A DNA stretch of 5,448 bases from Anaerolineae bacterium CG2_30_64_16 (GTDB lineage Bacteria; Chloroflexota; Anaerolineae; CG2-30-64-16). A model generated the notes under the pieces. The model saw only the letters and a list, made by a program, of their open reading frames with translations. It did no database searches and was not told where the DNA came from. The DNA lies in the NCBI GenBank assembly GCA_001871755.1, contig MNXL01000136.1, forward strand, positions 1-5,448, written 5' to 3'. Of this stretch, positions 1 through 5,426 are shown in pieces; positions within the stretch are counted from its first letter, which is position 1; each line of letters opens with the position of its first letter. The translations under genes and the position numbers were made by a program.

Positions 1-1930
1 TCTTTTGGAACACGCCTATCAATTGGAGATAGAGACCTCCTTCGCGCGGGCCGATGCGAGCGCCCCCTGCCCGATTGGGGCCAAGAGCCTCTGCTGCAAA
101 CACTGTGCGATGGGACCCTGTCGCCTGGTTGGTAAAACCGAGCGTGGTGTCTGCGGGGCCACGATAGACACGATCGTCGCCCGCAACTTCGCTCGCGCGG
201 TGGCGTCTGGCGCGGCGTCCCACTCCGACCACGGCCGCGATCTGGCCTACACGCTGCTGGAGGCCACCGAAGGGCAAGCCCCTGACTATCGGGTTCGGGA
301 CCCCTTCAAGTTGCAACAACTAGCCGGCCACCTGGGTGTCAAAGCAGATGGCCGGCCGCTGGAAGAGGTCGCGCATGATGTAGCCCTGGCGGCCCTGGGG
401 GAGTTTGGCCGGATCCGAGGAGAACTCCAAACCCTGAAACGCGCGCCGGCCAGGCGGCAACAAATCTGGCGCGACCAAAAACTCGCCCCCCGTAACATCG
501 ACCGGGAGGTCGTGGACCTCCTGCACCGCACCCACATCGGCAACGACCAGGACGCCGAGCACATCCTGGATCAGACATTGCGTTGCGCGCTGGGTGATGG
601 CTGGGGTGGCTCGATGCTGGCCACTGACATCTCGGACATCCTCTTCGGTACGCCTGCCCCTGTGCTAACCGAGGCCAACCTGGGTGTCCTCAGTGAGGAC
701 ATGGTCAACATCGTCATTCACGGCCACGAACCGACTCTCTCAGAAATGATCGTCGCGGCCGTGCAGGACCCCGACTTGATCGAGTACGCCAGGAGCAAGG
801 GGTCTAACGGCATCAACCTGGCCGGTATCTGCTGCACCGCCAACGAAGCGCTGATGCGACAGGGTGTCCCCCTGGCAGGTAACTTCCTGCAGCAAGAACT
901 GGCCATCCTCACCGGCGCGGTCGAGGCGATGGTCGTCGACGTGCAGTGCATCATGCAAGGACTGGTGCCTGTGGCGGACCAGTTCCACACCGAACTGATT
1001 ACCACCTCGCACAAGGTGAAGATCACCGGCGCCACCCACATCGAATTCGATGAGCACCATGCCATGGAGATTGCCAAGAGGATCGTCAGGCGAGCGATCG
1101 ACCGCTTCCCAGAACGCGGGAAAACCTTCATTCCCGATATCCATAGCCCGATGGTACCCGGTTTCTCTCACGAGTATATCGACTATGCCCTGGGTGGGCT
1201 CTACCGGGGCTCCTTCCGCCCGCTCAACGACGCTATCATCCAGGGCCGCATCCGGGGGGTAGTAGCCAATATCGGCTGTAACAATGCTCGCACCTGTCAC
1301 GACAGCCTGCATCGCTACCTGGTGACCCAGTTCATCCAGAATGATGTCCTGGTGGTAGAGACCGGCTGCGGGGCCATCGCGAGTGCCAAGCAAGGTTATA
1401 TGACTCCCGAGACGGCACTGGAAGTAGCCGGCCCTGGCCTGCGCCAGGTGTGCGAGGCCATCGGCATTCCGCCAGTGCTCCACATGGGCTCTTGCGTGGA
1501 TAACTCCCGCATCCTGACCGTGCTTTCACAGATGGCTACCGAGACCGGTCTGGGCAATGACATCGCCGACATTCCCGCCGTTGGCCTGGCGCCGGAGTGG
1601 ATGAGCGAGAAAGCCCTCTCTATCGCCGCTTATTGTGTAGCCTCCGGGGCCTACGTCATCATGGGCGGTCGAAGCCCGGTCGAGGGCAGTGAGACCGTGA
1701 CCCGGCTCATAAGCGAAGGTTGGGAGAAGAAAGTCGGCGGCAAATTGGAGTTCCTTGAAGATGAAGATGAAATCGTCCGCCGATCGTTGGAGCACATCGA
1801 CAAGAAACGGGCTGCGTTGGGGTTAGCCGAATATGACGCATCCAAATGGGGCAAGAGCGGCGACTGGCGGATGGCCGACCTGTTCGTGCTCCCGCTGGAG
1901 GCGCGGATCGAAGCGGTGTATGGCGGCTGA
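1..1930 (+). CDS. cooS: Ni,Fe carbon monoxide dehydrogenase catalytic subunit (CooS/AcsA), 5'-partial
   Basis: Catalyses reversible CO2 + 2e- + 2H+ = CO + H2O in the cytoplasm; beside acsB its likely job is to feed CO to acetyl-CoA synthase. Residues are numbered from the Leu codon TTG at base 5. D-cluster Cys22 and Cys30 and B-cluster Cys31, 34, 39 and 50 match C. hydrogenoformans CODH-II (39, 47; 48, 51, 56, 70) at a near-constant offset. C-cluster ligands are all present: His241 (HGHEP), Cys277 (GICC), Cys315 (VDVQC), Cys425 (GCNN), Cys455 (TGC), Cys497 (GSCVDNSR), plus the catalytic Lys536 (MSEK). The frame is open to the left edge, and homologues have about 20-35 more residues before LEHAYQ, so TTG at base 5 is probably an internal Leu and the true start lies outside the window. 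Relative to CODH-II there is a C-terminal extension of about 34 residues from residue 608. The stop is TGA at 1928-1930, 88 bp before acsB on the same strand, so an operon is likely. The family call is near certain; the catalytic role follows from family knowledge. Confidence 0.97.
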   Translation, partial: LLEHAYQLEIETSFARADASAPCPIGAKSLCCKHCAMGPCRLVGKTERGVCGATIDTIVARNFARAVASGAASHSDHGRDLAYTLLEATEGQAPDYRVRDPFKLQQLAGHLGVKADGRPLEEVAHDVALAALGEFGRIRGELQTLKRAPARRQQIWRDQKLAPRNIDREVVDLLHRTHIGNDQDAEHILDQTLRCALGDGWGGSMLATDISDILFGTPAPVLTEANLGVLSEDMVNIVIHGHEPTLSEMIVAAVQDPDLIEYARSKGSNGINLAGICCTANEALMRQGVPLAGNFLQQELAILTGAVEAMVVDVQCIMQGLVPVADQFHTELITTSHKVKITGATHIEFDEHHAMEIAKRIVRRAIDRFPERGKTFIPDIHSPMVPGFSHEYIDYALGGLYRGSFRPLNDAIIQGRIRGVVANIGCNNARTCHDSLHRYLVTQFIQNDVLVVETGCGAIASAKQGYMTPETALEVAGPGLRQVCEAIGIPPVLHMGSCVDNSRILTVLSQMATETGLGNDIADIPAVGLAPEWMSEKALSIAAYCVASGAYVIMGGRSPVEGSETVTRLISEGWEKKVGGKLEFLEDEDEIVRRSLEHIDKKRAALGLAEYDASKWGKSGDWRMADLFVLPLEARIEAVYGG

Positions 1931-1961
1931 TTCGTAAAACCACTAACTTTCGCAAAGCCTT

Positions 1962-2003
1962 GCGCCAGGCGATACGCGATAAGCCATACGCGATACGCGA
2001 AGA
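1962..2003. repeat. Degenerate heptamer array (GCGATAC) in the cooS-acsB spacer
   Basis: Reading from 1969 in steps of seven gives GCGATAC, GCGATAA, GCCATAC, GCGATAC, GCGAAGA. The preceding GCGCCAG (1962-1968) is a poorer copy. The period is exact, with substitutions only. A small 5-bp stem (CGCAA 1951-1955 with TTGCG 1960-1964) lies just upstream. The array sits between the cooS stop and the acsB ribosome binding site. Its function is unknown; it may be a strand-slippage repeat or a short dispersed genomic repeat. It is far too short and spacerless for CRISPR. Confidence 0.7.
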
Positions 2004-2010
2004 AAGAGAG
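2003..2010 (+). promoter_or_regulatory. Ribosome binding site of acsB
   Basis: The purine run AAAGAGAG ends 8 bases before ATG 2019. A competing ATG at 2014 is too close (3 bases) and closes after six codons (MRCQNT), so the site supports 2019 as the start. No promoter is evident in the 88-bp spacer, consistent with co-transcription with cooS. Confidence 0.55.
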
Positions 2011-2018
2011 AACATGAG

Positions 2019-4967
2019 ATGTCAAAATACATAGCTACAAGAGCTATGCGCGGCGCCAACGCCCTCGTGGGCGAGGCAGATGCTTTGCTCAAAAAGGCCA
2101 TTGCCGAGAAGGGGCCCGACTACGAAGTCGCTTTCCCCAATACCGCTTACTACCTGCCGGTCATCCACGGCATGTTGGGCGCCGAGGTCACCAAACTGGG
2201 AGAACTGGCGCCGGTGATGGAGCACGCCAAGAAACTCCTGCACCCCTTGCCGGATGAGAGTCTATGGATGCCCTATCTGGGCGAGACGTTGGATTCTGGG
2301 ATGGCAACCATCCTGGCCGCGGAGACCATCGAGAGCGTCCGCTTCGCCTATGGGGATCAGCCCGAGCTTTACCCTGGCTTCCACCTGGCCGGCGGCACCT
2401 CTTTCACCAGCCCTGAGTTTCAGGCTGAGAACGGCGATGGCCATCTCAACGGCCCGATCGACGACATCCAACTCCGTTCCTGGGGCATCCAGTTGGTGGA
2501 TGGCCGGATGCCGGGGTTTGCGGCCATCGTCGGTGCGGCTCGCTCCAACGCGGCCGCCGTGGCCATCGTGCGAGAACTCCAACAGCGCAACATCCTGGTC
2601 TTCCTCTCCGGCAACGTCAACGGACGCTCCATTATCGACCAGTTGAACGAGGAAGGGGTGGAGATGGGATATGACACCTACATCGTCCCCTTCGGACGCG
2701 ACACCATCTCGGCCATCTATGCCCTGGGGTTTGCCACGCGCTCGGCGTTGACCTTTGGCGGCATGAAGGGCGGCCAATGGCGCAATATCCTGCTTTACAA
2801 TAAGTTCCGGGTCTTTGCTTTCGTGCTGGCCTTGGGCGAGGTAGACGACCTGAAGTACGCGGCCGCGGCCGGGGCCATCTCTTATGGTTTTCCTACCATC
2901 GCCGACACGATCATCCCGGAAATCTTGCCCACCGGTGTCACCCGCTACGAACACGTCATCTCGATGCCCTGGAATGAGATCGCTGGGAAGACCGATGCGG
3001 AAAAGGCCGCCAAATTCGTGCAGCGGGCCATCGAGGTCCGCGGCGTCAAAGTCAAGATCACCGAGGTGCCGGTGCCGGTGCCCTACGGCTCGGCCTTCGA
3101 GGGTGAAGTGGTGCGCAAGAAGGACATGCGGGTCGAGTTCGGCGGCAAGTATAGCAGGGCGTTCGAGTACTTGCGCATGGTGAATATGGACCAGGTCGAG
3201 GACGGCAAGATCGAACTCATTGGCCCGGACTTCTCCGCTGTGCCGGACGCCGGAGCCATGGACATGAGCATCCTGGTGGAAGTGGCCGGCCGCAAGATGC
3301 AGACCGACTTCGAGCCCGTGCTGGAGCGCCAGATCCACTACTTCGTCAACGGCGCCAGCGGCATTCAACATATCGGCCAGCGCGACATCACCTGGATTCG
3401 CATCGGCGCCGCGGCGGCTGAAAAGGGCTTCAGTCTGCGCCACTTCGGCGACATCCTCCACGCCCGCTTCATGGCCGACTTCGGCGCCATCGTGGACAAA
3501 GTGCAGGTCAAGATCATCACCGATCCGGCTCTGTTCCAGGAGTGGCTGGGCAAAGCGCGCGATGCGTACGATTTCCGCAACCGCCGGCTGGCCGACCTGA
3601 CCGATGAGCGGGTCGAAGAATTCTACACCTGCACGCTGTGCCAGAGTTTCGCACCCACGCACGTCTGCCTGGTCAGTCCGCAGCGCCTGGGCCTGTGCGG
3701 CGCGTACAACTGGCTGGACTGCAAGGCCAGCTTCGAGATCAATCCCACCGGGCCGAACCAGCCGGTCAAAAAGGGCCGGGCCATCGACCCGATCAAAGGC
3801 TACTGGGAAGGGCTCAACCAGGTCGCAGTGAAAAACAGCCAGGGTACCGTGCAGGAAGTCGCCATGTACTCGATCATGGAGAACCCCATGACCGCGTGTC
3901 TGACCGCGGACGCGGAGGTGCTGGTTGACGGCCGCCTGCGGCGCATCGGCGACTTCGTGGACGAGTGGCAGAAAGAGCGGGCCGGAGAGCAGTTGTCCAC
4001 GCTCAACGAGGCCGGTCTACTTGCTTCGAGCAAGCTGTTGGGTGTCCACAAGAACCCCGCCCCCGAGCGGCTCATCCGCATCCGCACCAGGTCCGGCCTG
4101 GAGTTGACTCTCACACCCAACCACGAGGTGGCGGGTGACCGGTGGGAACGGAACGGGCACGGCCCTTGGGCCCGCGCCGATGAAATACGCGAGGGTGATT
4201 ACGTTTATGCCCTCAAACACTGGGCTGGGAGGAGTTTTGACATAACCCAGGCCGAGGTGTTACCGTTCGCCGCGGGCAAGGCGCTGGCGGGACTACCGGA
4301 AAGCGCGACGGCGCTCAGCCCCTCGACCCTCTTCTCCTACAAGACCGGCCGCTCCCGGCCGGTAGCCGACAATGTCCGGCAGGTTGTGGCAGAAGCGCCA
4401 GAGACGGCTGCCGTCTTGACGCCGTTCCTGGACAACGATTACTTCCTGGACACCGTAACCCAGGTGGAGACGGTAGCGAACGCGGGCCAGCACGCGCACG
4501 TTTACAACCTGAGCCTGCTCGACATTAACAGCTACCTGGCGAACGGCATCCACGTGAAGAATTGCGGCTGTTTCGAGTGCATCATGATGTTGGTCCCTGA
4601 AGCCAACGGCGTGATGGTGGTTAGCCGGGAGGACACCAGCATGACCCCGGCGGGCATGACCTTCAGCACGCTGGCCGGCATGGCGGGCGGCGGTCTGCAA
4701 ACCCCCGGCGTGATGGGTATCGGCAAGTATTACCTCACCAGCCCCAAATTCATCTCGGCCGACGGCGGCTTCAAGCGCATCGTCTGGATGTCCAGCATCC
4801 TGAAGCAGACCATGGCCGCCGAGTTGCAAGAGGTGGCGGAGCGCGAAGGGGATCCGGATCTGATCAGCAAGATCGCCGACGAGACGATCTGCACCGATGT
4901 GGACGGGCTACTGGTTCACCTGGAAGCGACCGGGCACCCGGCGCTGATGATGGATCCGATCTTCTAA
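2019..4967 (+). CDS. acsB: Acetyl-CoA synthase / CO dehydrogenase complex beta subunit (AcsB), intein-containing precursor
   Basis: Condenses CO, a corrinoid-borne methyl group and CoA into acetyl-CoA, the last step of the Wood-Ljungdahl carbonyl branch. The 982-aa precursor holds a 222-aa intein (residues 627-848); the spliced product would be 760 aa, against 729 in Moorella thermoacetica. The N-terminal CODH-contact/Rossmann region is roughly residues 1-345 (NTAYYLPVI, FGGMKGG), the middle domain about 346-530 (AFEGE, GRKMQTDFE), and the A-cluster domain follows. The A-cluster [4Fe-4S] ligands are Cys538, 541, 550 and 560, each exactly 32 above Moorella Cys506, 509, 518 and 528; Phe544 matches Phe512 near the proximal Ni. 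The distal-Ni motif Cys-Gly-Cys is encoded after the intein (849-851) and becomes 627-629 on splicing, again +32 from 595-597. The C-terminus (GHPALMMDPIF) is family-typical. The start at ATG 2019 is backed by AAAGAGAG eight bases upstream. The reading frame has no stop or shift. It is probably co-transcribed with cooS. Activity depends on the intein being removed. Confidence 0.97.
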   Translation: MSKYIATRAMRGANALVGEADALLKKAIAEKGPDYEVAFPNTAYYLPVIHGMLGAEVTKLGELAPVMEHAKKLLHPLPDESLWMPYLGETLDSGMATILAAETIESVRFAYGDQPELYPGFHLAGGTSFTSPEFQAENGDGHLNGPIDDIQLRSWGIQLVDGRMPGFAAIVGAARSNAAAVAIVRELQQRNILVFLSGNVNGRSIIDQLNEEGVEMGYDTYIVPFGRDTISAIYALGFATRSALTFGGMKGGQWRNILLYNKFRVFAFVLALGEVDDLKYAAAAGAISYGFPTIADTIIPEILPTGVTRYEHVISMPWNEIAGKTDAEKAAKFVQRAIEVRGVKVKITEVPVPVPYGSAFEGEVVRKKDMRVEFGGKYSRAFEYLRMVNMDQVEDGKIELIGPDFSAVPDAGAMDMSILVEVAGRKMQTDFEPVLERQIHYFVNGASGIQHIGQRDITWIRIGAAAAEKGFSLRHFGDILHARFMADFGAIVDKVQVKIITDPALFQEWLGKARDAYDFRNRRLADLTDERVEEFYTCTLCQSFAPTHVCLVSPQRLGLCGAYNWLDCKASFEINPTGPNQPVKKGRAIDPIKGYWEGLNQVAVKNSQGTVQEVAMYSIMENPMTACLTADAEVLVDGRLRRIGDFVDEWQKERAGEQLSTLNEAGLLASSKLLGVHKNPAPERLIRIRTRSGLELTLTPNHEVAGDRWERNGHGPWARADEIREGDYVYALKHWAGRSFDITQAEVLPFAAGKALAGLPESATALSPSTLFSYKTGRSRPVADNVRQVVAEAPETAAVLTPFLDNDYFLDTVTQVETVANAGQHAHVYNLSLLDINSYLANGIHVKNCGCFECIMMLVPEANGVMVVSREDTSMTPAGMTFSTLAGMAGGGLQTPGVMGIGKYYLTSPKFISADGGFKRIVWMSSILKQTMAAELQEVAEREGDPDLISKIADETICTDVDGLLVHLEATGHPALMMDPIF
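3897..4562 (+). other. In-frame mini-intein within AcsB, inserted before the A-cluster Cys-Gly-Cys motif
   Basis: This 222-aa insert (precursor residues 627-848) interrupts NPMTA|CGCFEC, which is contiguous (NPMTS-CGCFE) in Moorella AcsB. Intein residues: block A starts with nucleophile Cys1 (CLTADAEVLVDGRLRRIGDF, 1-20); block B has the Thr73-Pro-Asn-His76 motif (67-80); block F is VYNLSLLDINSYLANG (202-217); block G is ANGIHVKN (215-222) with terminal Asn222, and the +1 extein residue is Cys849. Cys1, the block B Thr/His pair, the terminal Asn and the +1 Cys fit a class 1 protein-splicing element. Three normally conserved positions differ: the block F Asp is Asn204, the block F His is Asn211, and the penultimate His is Lys221. 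No LAGLIDADG or HNH endonuclease is recognisable in the roughly 70 residues between the splicing halves. This is an intein by motif order and exact boundaries; splicing competence is inferred, not shown. Confidence 0.95.
4272..4397 (+). other. Helix-turn-helix-like segment inside the intein linker
   Basis: Intein residues of about 126-167 read like the core of an XRE-type helix-turn-helix: a helix-sized stretch (GKALAGLPESATAL), then SPSTLFSYKTGRSRP followed by a further helix (VADNVRQVVAEA). The S-x-S-T-[LI]-x-x-Y-x-x-G-[RK]-x-x-P pattern matches recognition-helix and wing-turn positions of that fold. It occupies the place where a homing endonuclease usually sits. It could be a remnant of a DNA-binding part of a lost endonuclease, or a chance resemblance. 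No DNA target can be read from the sequence. Confidence 0.4.
4563..4571 (+). other. Distal nickel-binding Cys-Gly-Cys codons of the AcsB A-cluster (first residue of the C-extein)
   Basis: TGC GGC TGT encodes Cys849-Gly850-Cys851 of the precursor. In Moorella AcsB the equivalent Cys595-Gly596-Cys597 chelate the distal Ni through two thiolates and two backbone amides and bridge to the proximal Ni. The first Cys also has to act as the +1 nucleophile in intein splicing. The other ligand set (Cys538, 541, 550, 560) lies in the N-extein, so the A-cluster is split across the intein. Confidence 0.9.
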
Positions 4968-4968
4968 A

Positions 4969-5010
4969 CGTGATGCGTGAAACGTGAACCGTGCTGCGTG
5001 ATCCGTGAGG
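4969..5010. repeat. Six-unit heptamer array (CGTGANN) after acsB
   Basis: Starting two bases after the acsB stop codon, the sequence reads CGTGATG, CGTGAAA, CGTGAAC, CGTGCTG, CGTGATC, CGTGAGG with an exact seven-base period. Positions 1-4 are invariant, position 5 is A in five of six units, and the last two bases vary. The period matches the array upstream of acsB but the unit differs. Part of it forms the left arm of the following hairpin. Confidence 0.75.
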
Positions 5011-5030
5011 GTCACGTGGCACGCAGCGCG
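4990..5030 (+). terminator. Strong stem-loop downstream of acsB, possible transcript end
   Basis: Bases 4990-5000 (CGTGCTGCGTG) pair with 5020-5030 (CACGCAGCGCG) over 11 bp with one G-U pair. After a symmetric 3-nt internal loop, 5004-5008 (CGTGA) pairs with 5012-5016 (TCACG) around a GGG loop. The structure is GC-rich and starts 22 bases after the acsB stop. No T-tract follows, so it is not a textbook Rho-independent terminator. It could end transcription or protect the 3' end of the mRNA. A -10 box for the next unit begins 24 bases later. Confidence 0.45.
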
Positions 5031-5054
5031 CTATGAGTCTGACGCAAACGGGCG

Positions 5055-5060
5055 TATAAT
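5055..5060 (+). promoter_or_regulatory. Consensus -10 box (TATAAT) for the downstream small-gene unit
   Basis: A perfect TATAAT lies between the post-acsB hairpin and the Shine-Dalgarno at 5095. No good -35 is seen: the hexamer at 17-bp spacing is TATGAG, and the nearer CTGACG (5039-5044) leaves only 10 bp. Transcription would start near 5067, giving a leader of about 40 nt to ATG 5106. Confidence 0.5.
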
Positions 5061-5094
5061 AGAGCCGTTGAGCGGAGCAAATGAGCGCGGAGAT

Positions 5095-5101
5095 GGAGGT
5101 G
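5095..5101 (+). promoter_or_regulatory. Strong Shine-Dalgarno (GGAGGTG) before a 12-codon ORF
   Basis: GGAGGTG ends 4 bases before ATG 5106. This is the best ribosome binding site in the window, yet the ORF it serves closes after 12 codons. The site favours ATG 5106 over ATG 5081, which lacks a good site and gives only an 18-codon ORF. Confidence 0.6.
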
Positions 5102-5105
5102 AGCC

Positions 5106-5144
5106 ATGATCCAGACGGTCGAAGCAATCATCGATAAGAAGTAG
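5106..5144 (+). pseudogene. Twelve-codon ORF (MIQTVEAIIDKK), probable N-terminal remnant of a small antitoxin-like gene
   Basis: The peptide starts like a family of roughly 70-aa proteins that I recall from Chloroflexota and cyanobacteria, beginning with a TVEAIIDxxGxVRLLEP-type strand pattern and often encoded next to toxin-like genes. Here TAG at 5142-5144 closes the frame exactly where the conserved G-x-V-R would follow, and the next 15 bases lead straight into the next gene. The promoter and ribosome binding site look intact, so this may be a deletion remnant, a short translated leader, or chance. The family link is from memory. Confidence 0.35.
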
Positions 5145-5159
5145 AGAGGCGGCGCCAAG

Positions 5160-5426
5160 ATGAACCAGATCATCTCTCATGACTGGGCAGACGAGAGTCT
5201 GGAAGCCAAAGCGCGCTGGTTCCAATCACTCACCATGGAAGAGCGGATGGATATGCTGTGTTGGTTCACCGATCTCATTCTGGCGGCCAACCCGCGCATC
5301 GTGGAGCAAAAGCATGTTGAACCAGTTGCGGGGCGTGTACTCGTCCTTACACAAACACAAGGTCAAGTACGTGACCATCGGGGGCATCGCCGCAATTCTG
5401 CACGGCGTCCCAAGAGTGACCTTTGA
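5160..5426 (+). CDS. Small protein of unknown function, upstream partner of a nucleotidyltransferase
   Basis: An 88-aa frame from ATG 5160, with GAGAGG (5144-5149) ten bases upstream. Residues 11-63 (ESLEAKARWFQSL, MEERMDMLCWFTDLI, NPRIVEQK, GRVLVL) look like a real, mostly helical small protein. I recall similar 60-70 aa proteins encoded just before minimal nucleotidyltransferases in Chloroflexota, without an assigned function. There is no signal peptide, membrane segment, metal motif or HEPN R-x(4-6)-H motif. From residue 52 onward the frame overlaps the next gene by 113 bases, and residues 71-88 (basic, Arg/His-rich) are simply the shifted reading of that gene's conserved GG-to-DLD region. 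The tail is therefore probably an unconserved extension after loss of an earlier stop. A toxin-antitoxin or regulatory role is conceivable from context only. Confidence 0.6.
   Translation: MNQIISHDWADESLEAKARWFQSLTMEERMDMLCWFTDLILAANPRIVEQKHVEPVAGRVLVLTQTQGQVRDHRGHRRNSARRPKSDL

Noticed and set aside
5..7. TTG at base 5 as the start of cooS
   Set aside because: The frame is open to the left edge and CooS homologues have an N-terminal segment before LEHAYQLEIETSF; the Leu is most likely internal and the gene is cut by the window.
740..1483. Antisense reading frame (247 aa) opposite cooS
   Set aside because: It fully overlaps the conserved CooS catalytic region and shows no domain; it is a shadow frame.
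2014..2034. ATG 2014 as an alternative start or leader peptide (MRCQNT)
   Set aside because: It closes after six codons, overlaps the acsB start and sits only 3 bases from the ribosome binding site; ATG 2019 is better spaced.
2262..3662. Long antisense reading frame (466 aa) opposite acsB
   Set aside because: It mirrors the codon pattern of a GC-rich coding strand, has a His/Asp/Val-rich composition typical of such shadows, and no recognisable domain or ribosome binding site.
4287..4313. LAGLPESAT in the intein as a LAGLIDADG endonuclease motif
   Set aside because: Only the first four residues match, the acidic catalytic Asp and Gly are missing, there is no second motif, and the linker is too short for an endonuclease.
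4969..5010. CRISPR-like repeats
   Set aside because: The units are seven bases, directly abutting and without spacers.
5081..5137. 18-codon ORF from ATG 5081
   Set aside because: No good ribosome binding site; the strong GGAGGTG lies inside it and is placed for ATG 5106 instead.
5160..5426. HEPN toxin partner of the nucleotidyltransferase
   Set aside because: No R-x(4-6)-H motif in the conserved part, and the protein is shorter than HEPN domains.
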